From NCBI RefSeq assembly GCF_002159265.1, contig NZ_NFHG01000001.1:372001-436000 (forward strand): 64,000 nt of DNA. Reading direction: 5' to 3'. The position numbers and the translations under genes are program-made. Every line of letters begins with the position of its first letter. Position 1 is the stretch's first letter. Shown in pieces: positions 57,175 through 64,000 of the stretch. Source of the stretch: Flavonifractor sp. An82 (lineage in GTDB: Bacteria; Bacillota; Clostridia; Oscillospirales; Oscillospiraceae). The notes beneath the pieces were generated by a model, which saw only the letters and a program-made list of their open reading frames with translations, searched no databases and had not been told where the DNA came from.

Positions 57175-58446
57175 ATGAAGGTCACAAGGATCGAATTGCA
57201 GCCCGGCGTCTGGCTGACGGCGGTACAGACCAAGAAATTCAAATCCAGCGTATTGGGGGCCCAGTTCCTCACCCCCCTGACGGCGGAGGACGCCTCCCGC
57301 AACGCCCTGGTCCCCATGGTGCTCCGCCGGGGCACGGCCAAGCATCCCGATATGGAGTCCCTGTCCGCCGCCCTGGACGAGCTGTACGGCGGCTCCCTGG
57401 AGCCCATGGTGCGCAAAAAGGGGGAGACCCAGTGCGTGGGCTTTGTGGGCAGCTTTCTGGACGACGCCTACACCCTGAACGCCGAGCAGGTGCTGGAGCC
57501 TGCCGCCGCCCTGCTGGCGGAGCTCATCGGCGCCCCTTATACTGTGGACGGCGCCTTCTGCCCCGACTACACCAGGCAGGAGAAGGCCAACCTCATCGAC
57601 CGCATCAAGGCCCAGGTCAACGACAAACGACAGTACGCCCAGATCCGGGTGGTGGCCGAGATGTGTGCCGGGGAGCCCTTCGGCGTGGACAAGCTGGGCA
57701 GTGAGGCCGCCGTGGAGGCCATCGACCCCAAAGCCCTGTGGGAGGGCTACCAGGCCCTGCTGAAGGGGGGCCGGGTGGAGCTCTACTACTGCGGCTCGGC
57801 AGAGGCCGAGCGGGTGCAGGCGGCCTTCCAGCCTCTGGTGGACCTGCTGCCGGAGGGAGAGCGGGCGGAGCTGGCCCGTCCCGCCAAGCAGAAGGCCCCC
57901 AAGCAGCCAAACCGGGTGGAGGAGGCTCTGGACGTGACCCAGGGCAAGCTGGCCATGGGCCTGCGCACCAACTGCGACGCCTGGGACGAACAGTATCCCG
58001 CCCTCATGCTGGTCAACGCCATCTACGGCGGCACCACCACCTCCAAGCTGTTTATGAACGTACGGGAGAAGCTGAGCCTGTGCTACTACGCCAGCTCGGG
58101 GCTGATGAAGTATAAAGATGTGATGCTGGTCTCCTCCGGCGTGGAGTTTGACAAGGTGGGGCAGGCGGAGGCCGAGATCCTCTCCCAGCTCTACAAGTGC
58201 CAGACCGGCGACTTTTCCGACGACGAGCTGGAGTGGGCCCGCCGGTCGGTGGTGAGCACGCTGCGCACCACCCTGGACACCCAGGCTCGGCTGGAGGACT
58301 ACTGGCTGGGCCATAGTGCCGCCGGGCTCACTGAGGGCCCCGATCAGGTGGCCCAGAAGGTGGAGGCCGTCACCCGCGCCCAGGTGGTGGAGGCCGCCCA
58401 GGACCTGACCCTGGATACCGTGTATTTCCTGAAAGGCAGGGAGTGA
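57175..58446 (+). CDS. yfmF: M16-family peptidase-like protein YfmF (EF-P modification-associated)
   Basis: 423 residues from ATG 57175, which gives the family N-terminus (M-K-V-T-R-I-E-L-Q-P-G-V-W-L); AAAGGA lies 11 bases upstream. Insulinase-like fold, but without the H-x-x-E-H zinc motif, so it is the inactive partner of the pair. C-terminal R-E-K-L-S-L-C-Y-Y-A-S-S is typical. In B. subtilis the ymfF/ymfH homologues take part in 5-aminopentanol modification of EF-P. Directly followed by yfmH. Confidence 0.88.
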   Translation: MKVTRIELQPGVWLTAVQTKKFKSSVLGAQFLTPLTAEDASRNALVPMVLRRGTAKHPDMESLSAALDELYGGSLEPMVRKKGETQCVGFVGSFLDDAYTLNAEQVLEPAAALLAELIGAPYTVDGAFCPDYTRQEKANLIDRIKAQVNDKRQYAQIRVVAEMCAGEPFGVDKLGSEAAVEAIDPKALWEGYQALLKGGRVELYYCGSAEAERVQAAFQPLVDLLPEGERAELARPAKQKAPKQPNRVEEALDVTQGKLAMGLRTNCDAWDEQYPALMLVNAIYGGTTTSKLFMNVREKLSLCYYASSGLMKYKDVMLVSSGVEFDKVGQAEAEILSQLYKCQTGDFSDDELEWARRSVVSTLRTTLDTQARLEDYWLGHSAAGLTEGPDQVAQKVEAVTRAQVVEAAQDLTLDTVYFLKGRE

Positions 58447-58450
58447 TTCT

Positions 58451-59731
58451 ATGGTAAGCAAGCAGTACCCCCGTGTGGGGGAGACCGTATTTCATGAGAT
58501 TCTGGAGAACGGACTCCACATCTACGTGGACCGCCGCCGGGATTTTCAGAAGAGCTACGCCTTCTTTGCCACCAACTACGGCGGCATGGACATGCGCTTT
58601 CACCAGGACGGCCGGTGGAAGGACACCCCTGCGGGTGTGGCCCACTTCCTGGAGCACAAGATGTTCGACACCGAGGACGGCAACGCCCTCCAGGACCTGG
58701 CGGCCAACGGGGCCTCTCCCAACGCCTTTACCAGCTCCGCCATCACCGGCTACTACTTTGAGAGCACCGAGAAATTCTTCGATAACCTGAAGATTTTGCT
58801 CTCCTTCGTATCTGTTCCTTACTTCACCCAGGAGAGCGTGGACAAGGAGCAGGGCATCATCGGCCAGGAGATCCGCATGGTGGAGGACGACCCGGACAAC
58901 CAGGTGTTCTACGCCCTGATGGAGTGCCTGTATGACCACCATCCCATCCGGGTGCCCATCGCCGGCACCCAGGAGTCCATCTCCCGCATCAGCTCGGGCA
59001 CCCTGTACGCCTGCCACAAGGCCTTCTATACCCCGGCCAACATGGTGCTCACCGTGGCGGGAGACGTGGACCCGGAGCAGGTGTGCGCCATTGCCCGGGA
59101 GATCCTGCCCCGTGAGTCCACCGGCCAGATCCAGCGGGATTACGGCGGGGAGGAGGCCCCCCAGGCGGCCTGCGCCGAGAAGGAGCTGAAGATGGAGGTG
59201 TCCACCCCCATCTTTATGCTGGGCTTCAAGTGTGACCCCGCCCAGGCGGGGGAGGAGTGGATGCGCCGGGAGCTGGCGGGCGAGCTGGCCTGCGAGGCCC
59301 TGCTGGGCAACTCCACCCCCCTGTATGCCAAGCTGTACAGCCAGGGGCTTATCAACAAGAATTTCAGCTACGGCTTTGAGCTCTACCCCGGCTGCGCCAT
59401 GATGGTGGCCGGCGGTGAGAGCCGTGACCCCCAGAAGGTGCGGGACGAGGTGCTGGCCGAGGCGGAGCGTCTGGCCAGAGAGGGCATCGACCCCGGCCTG
59501 TTCCAGCGCCTGAAAAAGGGCGTCTACGGCGCCAAGGTACGGGGGCTCAACTCCTTTGAGTACACCTGTATCTCCATGGCCCAGTCCCACTTCACCGGCG
59601 TGGACTACTTCAAGTTCCCGGAGATCTTTGACTCCATCGATCAGTCCTGTGTGGAGGACTGCATCCGCAGCTGGGCCACCGCCCAGCGGTGCGGCCTGGC
59701 CGTGGTCCGCCCGGGGGAGGGAGCGGTATGA
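58451..59731 (+). CDS. yfmH: M16-family zinc peptidase YfmH (EF-P modification-associated)
   Basis: 426 residues. Zinc motif V-A-H-F-L-E-H-K-M-F near residues 63-72, with the distal glutamate in the D-K-E-Q-G-I-I-G-Q-E-I stretch. It is the active half of the YfmF/YfmH heterodimer pattern of M16B proteases. Starts 4 bases after the yfmF stop; its own stop overlaps the lgt start (ATGATG/TGA). Substrate unknown. Confidence 0.92.
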   Translation: MVSKQYPRVGETVFHEILENGLHIYVDRRRDFQKSYAFFATNYGGMDMRFHQDGRWKDTPAGVAHFLEHKMFDTEDGNALQDLAANGASPNAFTSSAITGYYFESTEKFFDNLKILLSFVSVPYFTQESVDKEQGIIGQEIRMVEDDPDNQVFYALMECLYDHHPIRVPIAGTQESISRISSGTLYACHKAFYTPANMVLTVAGDVDPEQVCAIAREILPRESTGQIQRDYGGEEAPQAACAEKELKMEVSTPIFMLGFKCDPAQAGEEWMRRELAGELACEALLGNSTPLYAKLYSQGLINKNFSYGFELYPGCAMMVAGGESRDPQKVRDEVLAEAERLAREGIDPGLFQRLKKGVYGAKVRGLNSFEYTCISMAQSHFTGVDYFKFPEIFDSIDQSCVEDCIRSWATAQRCGLAVVRPGEGAV

Positions 59732-60798
59732 TGGGCACCGTCTCGTTCCCCGGCCTGGGGCTGGAACTCACCCTGAACCGGGTGGCCTTCCATCTGGGCA
59801 GCTGGCCCGTCTACTGGTACGGGATCATCATCGCCGCCGGCTTTTTGCTGGCGGTGGTGTTCTGCTCCCGGAAGGCCTCCCAGTTCGGCATCCGCCAGGA
59901 TGATATCATCGACATGCTCTTTTTCGCCGTGCCCCTGTCCATCATCGGGGCCCGGCTGTACTACATCATCTTCTACCTGGATCTCTACCGCCGGGAGGAC
60001 GGCTCCCTGGACTTCGGGGCCATGGTGCGCATCTGGGACGGCGGCCTTGCCATCTACGGCGGCGTCATTGCCGCGGTGATCACCCTGTTTGTGTTCTGCA
60101 AGGTGCGCAAGATCAAATTCCTGGCCTTTGCGGACCTGGGCGTGTTTGGCATGCTCATCGGCCAGATGATCGGCCGGTGGGGCAACTTTGTCAACATCGA
60201 GGCCTACGGCGGCCCTACCGACCTGCCCTGGCGCATGGGCATCTACCAGTATGTGGACGGCGTGCGCCAGTACGTGGAGGTCCATCCCACCTTCCTCTAT
60301 GAGTCCCTGTGGAATCTGGTGGGGCTGGGACTGCTCATCCTCATCGCCAAAAAGTGGCGCAAGTTCGACGGTCAGCTCTTTTTGAGCTACTTTGCCTGGT
60401 ACGGCGTGGGCCGTGGCTTCATCGAGGGCCTGCGCACCGACAGCCTGTACTTCTTCAACACCCCCATCCGAGTGAGCCAGGTGTTCGGCTTTGCCACCGC
60501 CGCCATCTCCATCGTGCTGCTCATCGTGCTGCTGGGCTTCCGGAAGCACGACCCCGCCAATCTGTGGGTCAATCAGATGAAGGCCCATCCCCGGCTGGTG
60601 GCCCTGGTGTACCAGGAGGGCAAAGGAGAGGCCTGGATGGACAAGCAGAAGAAGCGCCTGGAGCGGGATTTTGCCCGCATCGAGGCCTACGCCCTGCCTG
60701 CCGACGCCCCGGCGGAGGACAAGGCGGAGCTGATCGCCGCCCTGAAGGAGCGCTCCGACCTGAAGGAAGTGCTGGTCATGGAGGAGAAAAAGAAATAA
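59728..60798 (+). CDS. lgt: Prolipoprotein diacylglyceryl transferase with C-terminal extension
   Basis: 356 residues from ATG 59728 overlapping the yfmH stop (ATG 59731 also possible). Seven membrane helices; signature G-R-W-G-N-F-V-N-I-E-A-Y-G near residue 150, Y-G-G-V-I-A before it, and the end of the core W-Y-G-V-G-R-G-F-I-E-G-L-R-T-D-S-L. Transfers diacylglycerol to the lipobox Cys. The core ends near residue 275; the last 80 residues are a charged cytoplasmic helix-rich tail (M-D-K-Q-K-K-R-L-E-R...), making it longer than the usual 260-290. Confidence 0.95.
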   Translation: MMGTVSFPGLGLELTLNRVAFHLGSWPVYWYGIIIAAGFLLAVVFCSRKASQFGIRQDDIIDMLFFAVPLSIIGARLYYIIFYLDLYRREDGSLDFGAMVRIWDGGLAIYGGVIAAVITLFVFCKVRKIKFLAFADLGVFGMLIGQMIGRWGNFVNIEAYGGPTDLPWRMGIYQYVDGVRQYVEVHPTFLYESLWNLVGLGLLILIAKKWRKFDGQLFLSYFAWYGVGRGFIEGLRTDSLYFFNTPIRVSQVFGFATAAISIVLLIVLLGFRKHDPANLWVNQMKAHPRLVALVYQEGKGEAWMDKQKKRLERDFARIEAYALPADAPAEDKAELIAALKERSDLKEVLVMEEKKK

Positions 60799-60813
60799 AT
60801 CGGTCTGTTTTAC

Positions 60814-60848
60814 AAAGCGTCTGCCGCGTCTGCGGCAGGCGCTTTTTT
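60814..60848 (+). terminator. Terminator after lgt
   Basis: AAAGCG-CTGCCGC against GCGGCAG-CGCTTT with a GTCT loop, T6 tail at 60843-60848. Confidence 0.85.
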
Positions 60849-60973
60849 GCTATGCAGAAGCATAGCAAAAAAGATTGTCATGCGCGTGGGCCGGGGACGG
60901 CCCACATGCGCAAAAACTTCATGCGCCCGACTTTGACCTGTTTTCGTGGTGTGCCTCAGGCGCATGAAGTTTT
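60843..60973. repeat. Nested inverted repeats with CATGCGC words before spoIIIAA
   Basis: Three further hairpins follow the lgt terminator: 60843-60855/60860-60872 (13-bp perfect arms, 4-base loop); 60886-60892/60899-60905 (GTGGGCC/GGCCCAC); and 60913-60927/60959-60973 (15-bp perfect arms AAAACTTCATGCGCC, 31-base loop). CATGCGC occurs at 60879, 60905 and 60920 and, reversed, at 60960. This is the longest gene-free stretch of the window (60799-61037). No ORF is seen in it. Confidence 0.7.
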
Positions 60974-61037
60974 ATGGGCATAAACAGGGACGGGCCCTCA
61001 TAGGGATAGGGCAGACACCAAAGAAGGATGTGACGAC

Positions 61038-61949
61038 ATGAGGGAACAAGGGGACGGGAAGCGCTACTTACAGGCGGCGGCCCTGCTGCCGCCCCATCTG
61101 CGGCGGCAGGCCGGGCAGGTGGACAAGGCCGACCAGGCCGCAGCGGAGGAGCTGCGGCTGCGCTCCGGCTGGCCCATGACGGTGGTGTGCCCCCGGGGGG
61201 AGTTCCAGGCGCCGGGGGAGGAGCCGGTGACGCCGGAGGATCTGGCCCTGGTGCTGGAGATCGCCACCCGGGCTTCCGCCCACACCGCCCTGGAGCGGCT
61301 GCGGGATGGCTTTTTCACCGTGCAGGGAGGCCACCGCATCGGCATCTGCGGCAGCGCGGTGGTGAAGGAGGGGGCGGTCTACAACCTGCGGCAGCTGTCC
61401 TCCCTGGCCATCCGCATCTCCCATGAGGTGCCGGGGGCGGCAGCCTCGGTGGTGGACAGGCTGTGGGAGGGGGAGCGCTTTCAGAGCACCCTCATCCTCT
61501 CCCCACCGGGGGGCGGCAAGACCACTCTGCTGCGGGATCTGATCCGGCGGCTGTCCGACGGGGAGGGCCACCCGCCTCTGCGGGTGGGGGTGGCCGACGA
61601 GCGGGGGGAGCTGGCCGCCCTGTGGAACGGCATCCCTCAGCTTCAGGTGGGACGGCACACCGACGTGATGGACGGCTGTCCCAAGGGGACGGGTCTGCTC
61701 ATGCTGCTGCGGGGCATGAACCCCCAGGTGCTGGCCGCCGACGAGATCACCGCCCCGGAGGACTGCGCCGCCCTGCTGGCGGCGGCCAACTGCGGGGTGA
61801 GTCTGGTGTGTACCGCCCACGCCGCCGACCTGGCCGATCTGGAGCGCAGGCCCCTGTACCGGCCCCTGCTGGAGAACCATTGTTTTCAGAAGCTGGTGGT
61901 GCTCACCCGGGAGGAGACCGGGCGGGCCTGCCGGGTGAGTGGGCTGTGA
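61038..61949 (+). CDS. spoIIIAA: Stage III sporulation protein AA
   Basis: 303 residues. Secretion-type ATPase related to GspE/VirB11: Walker A S-P-P-G-G-G-K-T-T-L-L-R-D near residue 155, V-A-D-E-R-G-E-L-A and the M-D-G-C-P-K-G segment. Powers the SpoIIIA-SpoIIQ channel that links mother cell and forespore. GAAGGATGTG precedes the ATG. sigE, which drives this operon in known species, is at 1628. The stop overlaps the spoIIIAB start. Confidence 0.95.
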   Translation: MREQGDGKRYLQAAALLPPHLRRQAGQVDKADQAAAEELRLRSGWPMTVVCPRGEFQAPGEEPVTPEDLALVLEIATRASAHTALERLRDGFFTVQGGHRIGICGSAVVKEGAVYNLRQLSSLAIRISHEVPGAAASVVDRLWEGERFQSTLILSPPGGGKTTLLRDLIRRLSDGEGHPPLRVGVADERGELAALWNGIPQLQVGRHTDVMDGCPKGTGLLMLLRGMNPQVLAADEITAPEDCAALLAAANCGVSLVCTAHAADLADLERRPLYRPLLENHCFQKLVVLTREETGRACRVSGL

Positions 61950-62458
61950 TCCGGCTGATAGGGGCCCTGCTGACGGCGGCTGGCGGGGCTTTTTGGGGCT
62001 TTGCCGCCGCCCGGCGGCTGCGGCGGCGGGCCGGAGTGCTCCGGCAGCTGGCCGGGGCCATGGAGCAGATGGATCGGGAGATCTCCTTCCGGCTTACCCC
62101 CATGCCGGAGCTGATGGAGGAGCTGGCGGCAGCCTATCCGCCGCCGGTGGGGACGCTGTTCGCCAACTGCCGCGGGGGCCTGGAGGATCTGGGTGAGCGG
62201 TCCCTGGCGGAGATCTGGCACTCCGCTCTGGCGGACACCGACCTGGACCTGGAGGGCCGTGGGGCCGCCGTGCTGGACGAGCTGGGGGAGGTGCTGGGCC
62301 GGTTTGAGGAGTCAAGCCTGCGTGCCGCCCTGGCCCGGGCGGGAGCCCAGCTGACCCGGGAGGCGGAGCTGGCCCGGGAGGAGGCTGAGAACCGGGGCAG
62401 GATGTATCAGACGCTGGGGCTGGCCTCCGGCGGGCTGGTGGTGATCCTGCTGCTGTGA
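61946..62458 (+). CDS. spoIIIAB: Stage III sporulation protein AB
   Basis: 170 residues from GTG 61946 overlapping the spoIIIAA stop; normal length is 171. One membrane helix at each end, with a helical middle (L-R-Q-L-A-G-A-M-E-Q-M-D-R-E-I-S-F-R-L-T-P-M-P-E-L), the GspF-like fold. Structural part of the SpoIIIA channel. Confidence 0.94.
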   Translation: MIRLIGALLTAAGGAFWGFAAARRLRRRAGVLRQLAGAMEQMDREISFRLTPMPELMEELAAAYPPPVGTLFANCRGGLEDLGERSLAEIWHSALADTDLDLEGRGAAVLDELGEVLGRFEESSLRAALARAGAQLTREAELAREEAENRGRMYQTLGLASGGLVVILLL

Positions 62459-62471
62459 AGGAGCGAAGAAA

Positions 62472-62666
62472 ATGGATGTGGATCTGATCTTCAAAATCGC
62501 CGCCATCGGCATATTGGTATCGGTGCTCAATCAGGTGCTCTCCCGGTCGGGCCGGGACGAGCAGGCCACCATGACCACCCTGGCGGGGCTGGTGGTGGTG
62601 CTCATGATGGTGGTCCAGCAGATCAGCAGCCTGTTTGAGCTGGTCAAGGACCTGTTCGGGCTGTAG
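62472..62666 (+). CDS. spoIIIAC: Stage III sporulation protein AC
   Basis: 64 residues, exactly the small family size. Two membrane helices around a short D-E-Q-A-T-M-T turn; begins MDVDLIFKIAAIGILVSVLN. Ends 2 bases before spoIIIAD. Confidence 0.95.
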   Translation: MDVDLIFKIAAIGILVSVLNQVLSRSGRDEQATMTTLAGLVVVLMMVVQQISSLFELVKDLFGL

Positions 62667-62668
62667 CC

Positions 62669-63055
62669 ATGGAGACAATGGTGAAGGTGGGGGCGGTGGC
62701 GGTCATCGCCGCCCTGTGCGCCGTCATGGTGAAGGGCACCGCCCGGCAGATGTCCCTGGCCCTGTCCCTGGCCGCCGCCGCCGTCATTCTGGGACTGGCC
62801 CTGGGGGCCCTGGAGGATGTGGTGGCCATGGCGGAGGATTTACGGGACATGGCAGGGCTGTCCCCGGCGGTGGTGGCCCCCGTCCTCAAGACGGTGGGCA
62901 TCGCCATCCTCACCCACATTGCCGCCCAGGTGTGCAAGGACGCGGGGGAGGGGGGCATCGCCGCCGTCACCGAGACGGCGGGCACCGCCCTGTCCCTGTG
63001 CGCCGCCCTGCCCCTGCTGCGGGCGGTGCTGGACACGGTGAGTGCGCTGCTGTGA
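62669..63055 (+). CDS. spoIIIAD: Stage III sporulation protein AD
   Basis: 128 residues with four hydrophobic segments; the second half (P-V-L-K-T-V-G-I-A-I-L-T-H-I-A-A-Q-V-C-K-D-A-G-E) is the family signature region shared with SpoIIIAC. Membrane part of the feeding-tube complex. Confidence 0.94.
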   Translation: METMVKVGAVAVIAALCAVMVKGTARQMSLALSLAAAAVILGLALGALEDVVAMAEDLRDMAGLSPAVVAPVLKTVGIAILTHIAAQVCKDAGEGGIAAVTETAGTALSLCAALPLLRAVLDTVSALL

Positions 63056-63082
63056 GTTTGTACCAAAGAGGAGGGGAGGACC

Positions 63083-64000
63083 ATGATACGGCATCTGGCG
63101 GCTTTTCTGGTGCTGCTGGTGGTGCTGATGGGGACGGCTTCCGCCAGCCAGGGGGTGGTGGAGGCCCAGGGGGAGGCCCTGGGCCTGGACGAGCTGGAGG
63201 AGGCGGGAGAGGAATGGGTGCCCGACGTGGATCTCACGGCCGGGCTGGATGTGGACGAGAGCATCAGTCAGATCCTGGACACCGGCAGCGCCGAGCTGGG
63301 GGGCGTGATCCGCAAGGCCCTGCGCAGCGGCGCCCTGCTGGTGGCGGTGGTGCTGCTGTGCTCCCTGGCCGAGGGCATGGGCGCGGGAAAGGGGCCGGTG
63401 GACGCGGCTGCCCTGGTAGGCGCTCTGGCGGTGACAGCGGTGGCGGCAGCCGACGCCAATTCCCTCATCGGCATGGGGCGGCAGGCCATCGAGCATATGG
63501 AGTCCTTCTCCAAGCTGCTGCTGCCCGCGGTGACGGCGGCGGCCTCCGCCGCCGGGAATCCCGGCGGGGCGGTGGCCCGGCAGCTGGCCACCATGCTCTT
63601 CTCCGACCTGCTCATCACCCTCATCAACCGGGTGCTCCTCCCCCTGGTGTACACCTACATCGCCGCCTGTGTGGCCTGGGCGGCGGTGGGCAACGAGGGA
63701 CTCAAGCGAATGGCCGCCACCCTGAAGTGGGCGGTGACCACGGTGCTTACCGGGGTGCTCATCCTCTTTGTGACCTACCTGACCATCAGCGGGGTCATCG
63801 CCGGCACCACCGACGCCCTCACCGTCAAGGCCGCTAAATTCACCATGTCCAGCATGGTGCCGGTGGTGGGGGGCATCCTGTCCGACGCGGCGGAAACCGT
63901 GCTGGCCGGGGCGGGGGTGCTGAAAAATACGGTGGGGGTGTTTGGTATGCTGGTGGTGATCGGCATCTGTCTGATCCCCTTTTTCCAGCTGGGGTTCCAC
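63083..64000 (+). CDS. spoIIIAE: Stage III sporulation protein AE (cut by window end)
   Basis: The frame is open for 306 codons from ATG 63083 (GGGGAGGA upstream) to the last base, with no stop. Signal peptide (M-I-R-H-L-A-A-F-L-V-L-L-V-V-L-M-G-T-A-S-A-S), an acidic linker, then repeated long hydrophobic helices with A-N-S-L-I-G-M-G and L-L-P-L-V-Y-T-Y-I. SpoIIIAE is about 400 residues, so 90-100 are missing. Position after spoIIIAD confirms it. Confidence 0.93.
   Translation, partial: MIRHLAAFLVLLVVLMGTASASQGVVEAQGEALGLDELEEAGEEWVPDVDLTAGLDVDESISQILDTGSAELGGVIRKALRSGALLVAVVLLCSLAEGMGAGKGPVDAAALVGALAVTAVAAADANSLIGMGRQAIEHMESFSKLLLPAVTAAASAAGNPGGAVARQLATMLFSDLLITLINRVLLPLVYTYIAACVAWAAVGNEGLKRMAATLKWAVTTVLTGVLILFVTYLTISGVIAGTTDALTVKAAKFTMSSMVPVVGGILSDAAETVLAGAGVLKNTVGVFGMLVVIGICLIPFFQLGFH

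Noticed and set aside
60975-61037. Sigma-E promoter of spoIIIA (CATAAACA near 60981)
   Set aside because: The -10-like word matches only partly and no convincing -35 partner was found.

Overview
The window looks like a high-GC, endospore-forming clostridium of the Oscillospiraceae type (Flavonifractor/Pseudoflavonifractor/Intestinimonas-like). The evidence is spoIIGA-sigE, the start of the spoIIIA operon, PolC, Rex, a class 1B dihydroorotate dehydrogenase with PyrK, and strong AGGAGG-type ribosome sites with many TTG/GTG starts. The genus is an inference. Nearly all of it is ordinary chromosomal coding sequence. I see no rRNA, tRNA, CRISPR array, insertion sequence or prophage, and no gene-free stretch over 300 bases; the longest is 60799-61037.

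Layout. 1-640: end of hisC and a DsrE-like gene. 773-2356: spoIIGA-sigE, the protease/sigma pair of the mother cell. 2399-2575: tiny membrane protein. 2788-7016: pyrC-pyrF-(zinc ribbon)-pyrK-pyrD. 7053-11876: phosphatase-acetyltransferase fusion, YgiQ radical SAM protein, secreted phosphodiester glycosidase. 11988-15616: ArsR, ArsP-type permease, thioredoxin-like protein, then a metal P-type ATPase under CsoR-like operators. 15792-26171: pyrH-frr-uppS-cdsA-dxr-rseP-ispG-polC, a classic Firmicute housekeeping cluster. 26258: ferritin. 26890-33553: histidine operon hisZGDBHAF-(small ORF)-hisIE.

33612-34190 is a small AT-rich module, an XRE repressor and a divergent 82-residue protein sharing two palindromic operators. 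34213-36365 (minus) holds peptidoglycan-binding/SpoIID-like proteins. 36495-38254: rex and an SLH-domain exported protein. 38293-40758 (minus): Zn/Cd-type ATPase, HMA protein and ArsR/SmtB repressor. 40924-42372: pyridoxamine oxidase-like protein and, on the minus strand, a 3-hydroxyacyl-CoA dehydrogenase. 42559-50648 (minus): uvrA, an iron-sulfur aldo/keto reductase, a membrane protein broken by an in-frame stop, uvrB, radC, pyrE.

50816-53960: small export protein, a small membrane protein and recD2. 54014-55789 (minus): upp, tsaB, tsaE. 55930-60798: rodA, yfmF, yfmH, lgt. 61038-64000: spoIIIAA to a truncated spoIIIAE.

The most rewarding signals are regulatory or subtle rather than a new large system: the paired palindromes of the XRE module, the TGG-to-TGA-like interruption at 46665, the double CsoR-like operator with no csoR nearby, the repeated ArsR operator, the folded intergenic element before spoIIIAA, and small uncharacterised genes lodged inside the pyr and his operons. 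I did not find a convincing undescribed multi-gene defence or biosynthetic system.
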